DNA of 64,000 bases, taken from the NCBI GenBank assembly GCA_016927065.1, contig JAFGNJ010000019.1, positions 179,068-243,067 on the forward strand, given 5' to 3'. Under the pieces are notes generated by a model. It searched no databases and was not told where the DNA came from. It saw nothing but the letters and a program-made list of their open reading frames with translations. The stretch is from Deltaproteobacteria bacterium. Lineage in GTDB: Bacteria > Desulfobacterota > B13-G15 > RBG-16-54-18. Within the stretch, counting starts at the first letter, position 1; each line of letters begins with the position of its first letter. Positions 51,867 through 58,830 of this stretch are shown in pieces. The translations under genes and the position numbers were made by a program.

Positions 51867-51908
51867 ATTTTTTGTGCGCGAGGGGGGATCTGAAATAGAC
51901 AAGCGCAT
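51867..51908 (+). repeat. Downstream direct repeat of the peptide cassette, copy 1
   Basis: 42 bp directly after the first peptide's stop codon, 37 of 42 identical to 54495-54536 after the second. The copy includes TGCGC...GCGCA, which can form a 5-bp stem; in copy 2 the C-to-T change keeps a G-U pair. It may be a conserved 3' untranslated structure or part of a duplicated cassette. Confidence 0.75.
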
Positions 51909-52062
51909 GAACTCAATCACATGACCTCTCAACTCACGCTCACGATACAAATAGATGAAGGCACCTTTTATCTATTTCCGGACACACGCCACAATTGACA
52001 TCATCGTGATCTGAAAAGCATTATCATAAACACAATAACTATGTAATAACAATGACCTACGC

Positions 52063-52929
52063 ATGAATCCGTTAATCCAACTATATGATTTCCATAAAAA
52101 TGAGTTCAAGTTAAAAAACAATACGTTTCTCCGTCTATTCGAAGAATTACTCTCCACTCCCCCGTGTTCCATACTTGAATGTTCGGCTCAGATCTCACCC
52201 AAAGGTACGCATGGAGCGAGGTTCCGATTAGGCTATGGACACCAAGATATCCAAGAGGGTCTTTCTGCAATCCATAATTTTTTGGGAAATATTGCAGGTT
52301 GTAAAAACGTTCAGTTAAACAGTAGTATGCTGTCTCAAATCGTTAACAATGACCTCGACGTATCAAGGGCTATGGCTATAGGTGTAGGTCTCGATTATAC
52401 AACGAACATCATTGATTCGAAGGTCAAGTTTTATGTCCTTATCAGGGAATACCCAGAAAAAGTAAATCAGATCCTCTCGTTACATCCGCCCCTCGACAGC
52501 ATCCGTGATTACCTAATCCATGAGGAATTTTGCTTTGGGATTAATATGTATTTCGATGGGAGTACCAGTATAGAGATATATCCTTATCTTGATCAGCATG
52601 ACCTCAATAATACCGCACTCATGATCAAACTAAAACTTAGAGATGTCCCACGGGTATTTATTGAGAAGTGCGATCAATTATATGTCTCCTTTGAGGACGA
52701 TGGAAGACGTGTATTGCATTTTACTCCGCAAAGTTCCACTAAATTTGTTCGTTCAATAAATAACCGCCAGCTCAGTTTAGCCTACAGCAGTGTACAAATC
52801 TTAAACTATCTTTTAAACCATTCATACCATAAAGAAACTACAGCAATTTTTTCTCTGAAAGAAGACGAAATACTATCAGAGAACATACAAAATATAAATC
52901 TGCTGTACAATTTAACATCCAGGGCTTAG
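52063..52929 (+). CDS. Peptide prenyltransferase-like protein of the cyanobactin PatF/TruF/LynF (ABBA) family
   Basis: 288 residues, close to the roughly 300 of the cyanobactin family. From memory of PatF/LynF, matching segments are DLDVSR (98-102), GLDYTTNIIDSKVK (109-122), IREYPEKV (127-134), GINMYFDGSTSIEIYPYL (159-176), and C-terminal ENIQNINLLYNL (273-284), which corresponds to the ENIRLYYY ending of PatF. These enzymes transfer dimethylallyl from DMAPP to Tyr, Ser, Thr, Trp or Arg of ribosomal peptides. The likely acceptor here is one of the adjacent peptides. The gene is A+T-rich compared with its neighbours and has a weak ribosome-binding site. No family search was run. Confidence 0.82.
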   Translation: MNPLIQLYDFHKNEFKLKNNTFLRLFEELLSTPPCSILECSAQISPKGTHGARFRLGYGHQDIQEGLSAIHNFLGNIAGCKNVQLNSSMLSQIVNNDLDVSRAMAIGVGLDYTTNIIDSKVKFYVLIREYPEKVNQILSLHPPLDSIRDYLIHEEFCFGINMYFDGSTSIEIYPYLDQHDLNNTALMIKLKLRDVPRVFIEKCDQLYVSFEDDGRRVLHFTPQSSTKFVRSINNRQLSLAYSSVQILNYLLNHSYHKETTAIFSLKEDEILSENIQNINLLYNLTSRA

Positions 52930-53030
52930 ACAAAAAATCTAGAGACCCCGCTGCTGTGGAAGCTATGCCCCTCAGATGGTTATAGCAACACAAGGGTAGT
53001 CTGCATCTTCTGAAAACGGCAGATAGAATT

Positions 53031-54158
53031 ATGGGTAGATCGAGCGATACAGAATATGACGTCATCGTAGCCGGTTCAGGGCCCGCCGGCATCTCGACGG
53101 CCATCCACTTGACCAAGCTCCTGCCGTCAATGAAAAATCGACTGATCGTTTTGGAGAAGGAGACCCATCCCCGAAAGAAAATCTGTGGGGGTGGAGTTAG
53201 TGCATATGCTGATTACTGGTTACAGCGTCTTGGCATCAAGATGATGATACCATCCTTAGCGCTTAAAACAACCCGTCTTGCCATCGATCATGACGGCTAT
53301 GTGGAGTATTGTTTTGATGTTGACGGTTTCCGAACAGTGAAACGAGAAGAATTTGATGAGGCGTTATTAAAATCGGCCCTGGATATGGATATCGTCGTTG
53401 CTCAGGATGAAGCAGTAGTTTCTTTTTCTGACAGCGATGAAGAGATCGTTGTACAAACTCCCAAGCGAAGCCTTACTACCAGCATCCTGGTTGGCGCCGA
53501 TGGGGCTCAAAGCATTATACGAAGGCAGCTCTACAAAAATGCTGGGATGCGCGGGGCAAGAAACATAGCCAGGACGCTCCGTTTTATGACGCCAGTCGAT
53601 AACCCTAACACCGTAGAACTGGAAGCGATAATAGATTTCTCTTGTACATTCCGCAATGGAGTTCGAGGCTATGCATGGTCCTTTCCGGTGACAATTCAGG
53701 GCCAAGCATGGATTAACACGGGGATCTGTGATTTCCACCCCTCCCAAAAACAAAGATCTTTACTCAAAAAAATCCTCGCGGAATTCTTGGCCGCACGGGA
53801 TATTTCACTAGATCAAGGTCGTATTGAAGGGTGTCAGCTACGGTGGTTTCATCCCGAATCGATCTTCTCGGCCAACCGGGTGCTCCTGGTCGGTGACGCC
53901 GCGGGGATCGATCCTTTGTTGGGCGAAGGGATACCGTTTAGTTTAGGGTACGGGCACGTGGCAGCAAATTCAATCATTCAAGCATTCAAGAGTAAAGATT
54001 TTTCTTTTACGACATACAAAGAACAATTGTTGGAACATGAGCTCGGTCAAGAGCTGATGAATCGGTTACACTGGGCCGACAAATTGTATCGTTCATCCGG
54101 AACCAAGAACGCTAAAGACTTTTTATTGTCACTCTTCGCGCCCAACAAGAACGGCTGA
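53031..54158 (+). CDS. Geranylgeranyl reductase family FAD-dependent oxidoreductase
   Basis: 375 residues. FAD-binding GSGPAG (15-20), PRKKICGGGVS (47-57, the PRxKxCGGG geranylgeranyl reductase signature), VGADGA (154-159) and VGDAAGIDPLLGEGI (287-301) are all present. Enzymes of this group reduce isoprenyl double bonds, and relatives oxidise or halogenate aromatic rings. Its position directly after a prenyltransferase-like gene suggests that it reduces the prenyl group put on the peptide; this is inference. It could instead serve unrelated lipid or quinone chemistry. It lies 101 bp after the prenyltransferase gene. Confidence 0.85.
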   Translation: MGRSSDTEYDVIVAGSGPAGISTAIHLTKLLPSMKNRLIVLEKETHPRKKICGGGVSAYADYWLQRLGIKMMIPSLALKTTRLAIDHDGYVEYCFDVDGFRTVKREEFDEALLKSALDMDIVVAQDEAVVSFSDSDEEIVVQTPKRSLTTSILVGADGAQSIIRRQLYKNAGMRGARNIARTLRFMTPVDNPNTVELEAIIDFSCTFRNGVRGYAWSFPVTIQGQAWINTGICDFHPSQKQRSLLKKILAEFLAARDISLDQGRIEGCQLRWFHPESIFSANRVLLVGDAAGIDPLLGEGIPFSLGYGHVAANSIIQAFKSKDFSFTTYKEQLLEHELGQELMNRLHWADKLYRSSGTKNAKDFLLSLFAPNKNG

Positions 54159-54330
54159 ACGAGGTATCTAGATAGTCCCGAACGGGGATCCTTATTACAA
54201 ACAACCATAAAATAAGGTGCTTTTCACCGAAGGATGTGATATAATTTTTACTGATCGGATGCAGGTATAAATATGGTTTTGGGGGTGTACTCATTATCAT
54301 CAACACCTTAACAGCTCGGAGGCATAGCAG

Positions 54331-54492
54331 ATGAAGATCAAAGTCTGGTCAAAGCCCAAGTTGGTAGTGTTGGTCAAGGGGAGACCAGAGGAAGCGGTGC
54401 TTCAGGTGTGTAAGACACAGCATAGCAATGGCCCAACTGGCAACCACTGTAGGCATGGTTGGCGCAATTGTTCTCTTATTCGTCCTACCTAG
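54331..54492 (+). CDS. Precursor-like peptide 2 (RiPP leader/core, 53 residues)
   Basis: A short gene with a CGGAGG ribosome-binding site 8 bp upstream. It encodes KVWSKPKLVVLVKGRPEE, then AVLQVCK, ending at C27, followed by a divergent tail containing C40, W44 and C47 and ending CSLIRPT. The Cys at position 40 is the same as in peptide 1, and Trp and the last Cys are near-equivalent. It has no Tyr. It follows the flavoprotein gene by about 170 bp and is convergent with the radical SAM gene at 54573. It is too short for ordinary gene finding. Confidence 0.8.
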   Translation: MKIKVWSKPKLVVLVKGRPEEAVLQVCKTQHSNGPTGNHCRHGWRNCSLIRPT

Positions 54493-54494
54493 GG

Positions 54495-54536
54495 ATTTTT
54501 ATTGCGTGAGGCGGGATCTGGAATAGACAAGCGCAT
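54495..54536 (+). repeat. Downstream direct repeat of the peptide cassette, copy 2
   Basis: Second copy of the 42-bp element described at 51867-51908, starting 2 bp after the stop codon of peptide 2. Divergences from copy 1 are at positions 7, 8, 13, 18 and 27 of the element. It ends 36 bp before the end of the convergent radical SAM gene. Confidence 0.75.
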
Positions 54537-54572
54537 CCACTTAGTAACAACAAGCCAACTTCAAAACCACCG

Positions 54573-55736
54573 CTAAAATCTACTAAACTCCGTACACCGG
54601 GGGCAGACCGGGAAATGGCCCCTCTCCTTGAGGAGGCGGCGGAACCGCACCGCCCTCTCGCCATTCCATATCTCTTTGAAGGGGGTTTCGAGCAAATTCC
54701 CCACCACATACCCCAGGCTGAGGCAGGGCTTGACCATCCCGTCCGGCAGCACATAGGCCACCATCCAGGGACTCAGACATCTGCGTTTATACGAGGTGGG
54801 AAAAAAATCAAAAGAATTATAATACGTCCTGATCTCCTCATCAGTAAAATTAGGGTAAAAGAAGGCTGGCACAGTATTCTTGCCTCCTTCAATCTTGCGC
54901 CTCTGCTCAATGATCCGTTCAGGATCTATACGGGGGAGTTCATCCGTGATGAACCCGGCCCAATCAGGCGAATTGCAGGCCAGGGCCGCCTGGGTGATCC
55001 GCTCTGTTTCCGCAAAGGCCCCCTGATTGACGAAGATGAGGTGATGAAAGGTGATGCTCTGGGCCCCGAACTGGGCCGCCTCGTCAACGATATCATCCAG
55101 CATCGTGTGGTTCTCCTCCCAGATGACCGTATTGACGTTTACTGCGGGCCTTTTCTTCCCATATCGTTCCTTCGCTGCCTGGAGATGCTGAAAACCCTCC
55201 AAAGCCCTGCGGAATACCCCCTTCCCCCCCCGAATGACATCGTGTACCTCGGCGGGACCATCCAGGGAGAAAATGATCTCATCCAGGCCCAGTTGCACCG
55301 CCTCCTCGGCCTTTTTCTTGAGCAGTATGCCGTTACTGATCATGTTGCAGCGAAGCCCAACCTCTTTGATCCGCTTGACCACCTCCCCCCATTGGGGGTG
55401 GAGCAGGGGTTCTCCGCCAAAGAGGGTGATGGTGGGGTGAAAGGACTTCACTTCCTTGATAAGATCCTCAATCAGTGGAAGCTCCAGGTACCTCCTCGTG
55501 ACGGTAGAGGGGAGACCTTTTAAGCTCCCCCGCTCCCCCCACTGTCCACACATCTTGCAATGTAGATTGCATCGATAGGTAAGCAGGAGGGAAATGGTCT
55601 CAGGCGGTGCGCTCCTTCCATCGAGAAAGCGATAGCTCAAGGAGGATAAGAGCCGCATCCGGGCTGCTCGTAAGGCATAGGCCGGCTGCTGAGAGGCCTT
55701 GGCAATAAGCCTCCTGATGTTTTTATGGGGTATCAT
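54573..55736 (-). CDS. Radical SAM/SPASM protein, convergent with peptide 2
   Basis: 387 residues. Cluster motif C56-x3-C60-x2-C63 in TYRCNLHCKMC, with ITLFGGEPLLHPQW. The C-terminal domain has RRCLSPWMVAYVLPDGMVKPC and CPRCTEF, a SPASM-like auxiliary cluster site. It is distinct from the paralogous pair upstream. It could be a further maturase of the peptide or an unrelated MoaA/HpnH-type enzyme. The proximity to peptide 2 favours the former but the opposite orientation weakens it. Confidence 0.85.
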   Translation of the reverse strand: MIPHKNIRRLIAKASQQPAYALRAARMRLLSSLSYRFLDGRSAPPETISLLLTYRCNLHCKMCGQWGERGSLKGLPSTVTRRYLELPLIEDLIKEVKSFHPTITLFGGEPLLHPQWGEVVKRIKEVGLRCNMISNGILLKKKAEEAVQLGLDEIIFSLDGPAEVHDVIRGGKGVFRRALEGFQHLQAAKERYGKKRPAVNVNTVIWEENHTMLDDIVDEAAQFGAQSITFHHLIFVNQGAFAETERITQAALACNSPDWAGFITDELPRIDPERIIEQRRKIEGGKNTVPAFFYPNFTDEEIRTYYNSFDFFPTSYKRRCLSPWMVAYVLPDGMVKPCLSLGYVVGNLLETPFKEIWNGERAVRFRRLLKERGHFPVCPRCTEFSRF

Positions 55737-55870
55737 AGATCAAAATTTTACTTTTTTTCTGTTCAATACGTCAAGCTTTTTAGAAATATATCCGTCTTCT
55801 TTCTGAAGTTAAATCATGCAATATTTTTGCCATGAGCCTCTTGATCTGGTATAACACACCTAGAAAGACG

Positions 55871-56464
55871 ATGAAAATCACAAGCACCGAATTCCTCAAG
55901 AGCGTCTACCCAACAGATGAGTATCCGCCGGACCGCTATCCGGAGGTGGCCTTTGCCGGGAGGTCCAACGTGGGAAAATCCTCTCTCATCAACACCCTGG
56001 TAAACCGCAAGGGCCTGGCCCGAACCAGCTCTTCCCCTGGAAAGACCCAGTCCATCAATTTTTATCTAGTAAATCAATCCATATGCCTGGTAGATCTGCC
56101 CGGATACGGATATGCCAAGGTTCCAAAAGAGGTGCGCAAAAAGTGGAGCCCCCTCATAGAAGAGTACTGCCGAAAAAGAGAAAACCTCTGTGGGATGGTG
56201 ATTATCCTCGATGCCCGGCTGGGCCCTACCCCCTTGGATCTCTCCATTATCACGTGGCTCGAGGATCTTTCTCTCCACACCATATTCATCCTGACCAAGT
56301 CCGATAAACTCTCAAAGAACAAGGCTACCAAGGCCCTCCATCAAACAGCACGGGTTCTCTCTTGCAGCCCGGAGGAAATCATCCCTTTCTCAGCTCACAC
56401 TGGGGAGGGGAAAAAACGCTTGTGGCAGAAGATGCTGCGTCTCATAGGTCGAACAGAATCTTGA
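55871..56464 (+). CDS. engB: Ribosome biogenesis GTP-binding protein EngB (YsxC/YihA)
   Basis: A GTPase of about 197 residues with G1 GRSNVGKSS, G3 DLPGYGYA and G4 TKSD (TKSDKLSKNK), the EngB subgroup signature. It assists assembly of the large ribosomal subunit. I start it at the ATG at 55871 (MKITSTEFLKSVYPTDEYP), the usual N-terminus of the family; an upstream ATG at 55832 would add 13 residues without a better ribosome-binding site. It is probably unrelated to the peptide genes before it. Confidence 0.93.
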   Translation: MKITSTEFLKSVYPTDEYPPDRYPEVAFAGRSNVGKSSLINTLVNRKGLARTSSSPGKTQSINFYLVNQSICLVDLPGYGYAKVPKEVRKKWSPLIEEYCRKRENLCGMVIILDARLGPTPLDLSIITWLEDLSLHTIFILTKSDKLSKNKATKALHQTARVLSCSPEEIIPFSAHTGEGKKRLWQKMLRLIGRTES

Positions 56465-56523
56465 CAGGAAAGGGAATTTTGTGATAGTTTACACAAAGTA
56501 ACAAAGAGAAGGGAGAAAAAACC

Positions 56524-57357
56524 TTGTTTAAAATATTAGAAAAATGGGAAATGGCGGATAATACCGTCTGTCACTTTAAGATAGAGGCCCCCCTGATCGC
56601 CAAAAAGGCCCAGCCAGGACAATTTGTAGTGCTCAGACCCAACGAAACGGGTGAGAGAATCCCTCTGACCATGGCCGGTACCGATCCGGCGCAAGGAACC
56701 ATCGACATCATCTTCCAGGTGGTGGGGAAGACTACAGCCTTGCTGCGTACCTTACAGAAGGGAGATGCCATCCTCGATATCATCGGTCCCTTGGGGAGAC
56801 CGACCCATGTGGAAAAACTAGGAACGGTCATCTGTGTGGGGGGGGGAACAGGGATCGCCGTGTTGTACCCCATCACCAGGGCCTTGCAGGAGATCGGCAA
56901 CCACGTCATCTCCATCGTTGGGGCCAGGACGAAATACCTTTTAATCCTCGAAGATGAGATGAAAAACGTAAGCGATGAGTTCTTCATCACGACTGATGAC
57001 GGTTCTTATGGTAGACACGGCTTTGTCACCGATGCCCTCAAAGACCTGCTTGATGAGAGAACGGATATCAAACTTGTGGTAGGGATTGGACCTGTCCCCA
57101 TGATGAAGTTCGTCTGTAAAACCACCGAGCCTTACGGGGTAAAGACCTTGGTGAGCCTCAACACCATCATGGTGGACGCCACGGGGATGTGTGGTGCTTG
57201 CCGAGCCACAGTGGGGGGAAAGACGCAATTTTGTTGTGTCGATGGCCCAGAATTCGATGGGCATCAAGTCGACTTCGATGAGTTGATGAAGCGTCAAGCC
57301 GCCTATCTTAAGGAAGAGCGGCAATCATATGAACGTTTTCAAAAAGAACAGGAGTAA
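56524..57357 (+). CDS. nfnA: NADH-dependent reduced ferredoxin:NADP+ oxidoreductase subunit A
   Basis: 277 residues with a TTG start behind GAAGGGAG. The N-terminal FAD domain has GQFVVLRPNETGERIPLTMA, the NAD domain GGGTGIAVLYPITRAL, and the C-terminal [2Fe-2S] motif GMCGACRATVGGKTQFCCVDGPEFDGHQVDF. This is the sulfide dehydrogenase/dihydroorotate-dehydrogenase-K-like subunit. With the next gene it forms the electron-bifurcating NfnAB complex, which in the cytoplasm interconverts NADH, NADPH and reduced ferredoxin. That suits an anaerobe using benzoyl-CoA degradation. Confidence 0.92.
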   Translation: MFKILEKWEMADNTVCHFKIEAPLIAKKAQPGQFVVLRPNETGERIPLTMAGTDPAQGTIDIIFQVVGKTTALLRTLQKGDAILDIIGPLGRPTHVEKLGTVICVGGGTGIAVLYPITRALQEIGNHVISIVGARTKYLLILEDEMKNVSDEFFITTDDGSYGRHGFVTDALKDLLDERTDIKLVVGIGPVPMMKFVCKTTEPYGVKTLVSLNTIMVDATGMCGACRATVGGKTQFCCVDGPEFDGHQVDFDELMKRQAAYLKEERQSYERFQKEQE

Positions 57358-57371
57358 CAAAGGGAATAACC

Positions 57372-58781
57372 ATGACCGAGAAAGAGAAAAAAGAAAAGAT
57401 ACCTCGGCAGCCGATGCCTGAGCAAGATCCAAAAAAGAGGAGCATGAACTTCGACGAAGTCCCCTACGGATACACCCCTGAGCTCGCCCAAAAAGAGGCA
57501 AGCCGTTGTCTTCAATGCAAGAAGCCCAAGTGTGTGGAGGGGTGCCCTGTGGGGGTCAAGATTCCCGAATTTATCAACCTGATCGCTGAAGGCGATTTTA
57601 TCGGCGCTGCCAAAAAACTGAAGGAAGACAACAGCCTCCCAGCCGTCTGCGGGAGGGTATGCCCTCAAGAATCACAGTGCGAAGCCCTCTGCGTCTTGGG
57701 CAAGAAAGACGAACCTGTGGCCGTTGGGAGGCTGGAACGGTTTGCGGCGGACTATGAAAGAGCCCAGGGGACGGTAGATCTGCCCCAGCTCCCGCCGCCG
57801 ACAGGAAAGAAGGTGGCTGTGGTGGGATCAGGGCCGGCAGGACTTACCTTGGCCGGTGACCTCATCAAGTTTGGCCACCAGGTGACCATCTTCGAGGCCC
57901 TCCATAAACCGGGGGGTGTGTTGGTTTACGGCATCCCGGAGTTCAGGCTCCCCAAGGCCATCGTTGAGGCCGAAGTGGATTATTTGAAACGGCTCGGAGT
58001 AGAGATTAAATACAACCACGTCGTCGGGAAGATCCTCACTGTGGACGAGCTCCTTGAGATGGGATATGACGCCGTCTTTCTCGGTGTGGGTGCTGGGTTA
58101 CCCGTCTTCATGAATATCCCCGGCGAGAATCTCTGCGGAATCTATTCTGCCAATGAGTATCTTACCCGTTCCAATCTTATGAAGGCCTATCTCTTCCCTA
58201 AATATGATACCCCCATAGCCGTCGGCAAGAATGTGGCGGTGATCGGGGGCGGCAACGTAGCTATGGACTCGGCACGTACCGCCCTACGATTGGGAGCAAA
58301 CAATGTCCATATCGTTTATCGCCGTTCCAAGACGGAACTGCCGGCCCGGGCTGAAGAGGTCCACCATGCCGAGGAGGAGGGTGTCCAGTTTAAGTTTTTG
58401 ACCGCCCCCCTGCGCTATATCGGCAATGCGGATGGCTGGGTAACAGGTATGGAGTGCATCCAGATGGAGCTGGGGGAACCTGATGATTCAGGCCGCCGCA
58501 GGCCCGTTCCCATCGAAGACTCCAACTTTACCTTGGATGTGGACTTGGCTGTCATCGCCATCGGCACCGGGGCCAATCCCATCATCACCGGTACTATCCC
58601 CAATCTGGAGCTGAATAAATGGGGGTACATCGTGGCTGACGAGGCAACAGGCAAGACCTCCAGAGAAAGGGTCTATGCCGGCGGCGATATCGTGACCGGA
58701 GCGGCCACGGTGATTCTGGCCATGGGTGCGGGAAGAAACTCATCCCAGGCCATTCATCAATACCTGATGAACAAGAGCTAA
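57372..58781 (+). CDS. nfnB: NADH-dependent reduced ferredoxin:NADP+ oxidoreductase subunit B (GltA-like)
   Basis: 469 residues. An N-terminal two-cluster domain has CLQCKKPKCVEGCPVGV and CGRVCPQESQCEALC. The FAD domain has VVGSGPAGLTLAGDL and the NADPH domain VIGGGNVAMDSARTALRLG. The ending GGDIVTGAATVILAMGAGR is the family's FAD contact. It is the NADPH/bifurcating FAD subunit of NfnAB, homologous to the small subunit of glutamate synthase; adjacency to nfnA decides between them. It is followed by a short terminator hairpin. Confidence 0.92.
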   Translation: MTEKEKKEKIPRQPMPEQDPKKRSMNFDEVPYGYTPELAQKEASRCLQCKKPKCVEGCPVGVKIPEFINLIAEGDFIGAAKKLKEDNSLPAVCGRVCPQESQCEALCVLGKKDEPVAVGRLERFAADYERAQGTVDLPQLPPPTGKKVAVVGSGPAGLTLAGDLIKFGHQVTIFEALHKPGGVLVYGIPEFRLPKAIVEAEVDYLKRLGVEIKYNHVVGKILTVDELLEMGYDAVFLGVGAGLPVFMNIPGENLCGIYSANEYLTRSNLMKAYLFPKYDTPIAVGKNVAVIGGGNVAMDSARTALRLGANNVHIVYRRSKTELPARAEEVHHAEEEGVQFKFLTAPLRYIGNADGWVTGMECIQMELGEPDDSGRRRPVPIEDSNFTLDVDLAVIAIGTGANPIITGTIPNLELNKWGYIVADEATGKTSRERVYAGGDIVTGAATVILAMGAGRNSSQAIHQYLMNKS

Positions 58782-58782
58782 A

Positions 58783-58812
58783 AAAAAGGGCGTACTGCCC
58801 CTTTTTTTTTAA
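58783..58812 (+). terminator. Intrinsic terminator after nfnB
   Basis: A-tract, GGGC (58788-58791), loop gtact, GCCC (58797-58800), then C and nine or ten T. The stem is short but an A-rich/T-rich outer part can extend it, so it is a plausible Rho-independent terminator. The next coding sequence starts only about 20 bp later. Confidence 0.7.
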
Positions 58813-58830
58813 TCAATACCGAGAAGCGCC

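Noticed and set aside
52063..54158. A true cyanobactin cluster
   Set aside because: Only the prenyltransferase resembles cyanobactin enzymes. PatA/PatG-type proteases, a YcaO heterocyclase and the cyanobactin leader are missing.
54240..54265. Promoter at a TATAAT ahead of peptide 2
   Set aside because: The -10 is good but the hexamer 17 bp upstream (GTGCTT) is a poor -35; too weak to call.
54615..55523. 302-codon plus-strand frame opposite the radical SAM gene
   Set aside because: Its length comes from the G+C-rich antisense of the radical SAM gene; no motif is visible and the sense strand has all SPASM and SAM motifs.
45269..55736. Lasso peptide cluster
   Set aside because: HprK-like, nucleotidyltransferase and PqqD-like genes are shared with lasso clusters, but no asparagine-synthetase-like cyclase or transglutaminase-like protease is present, while radical SAM genes are.
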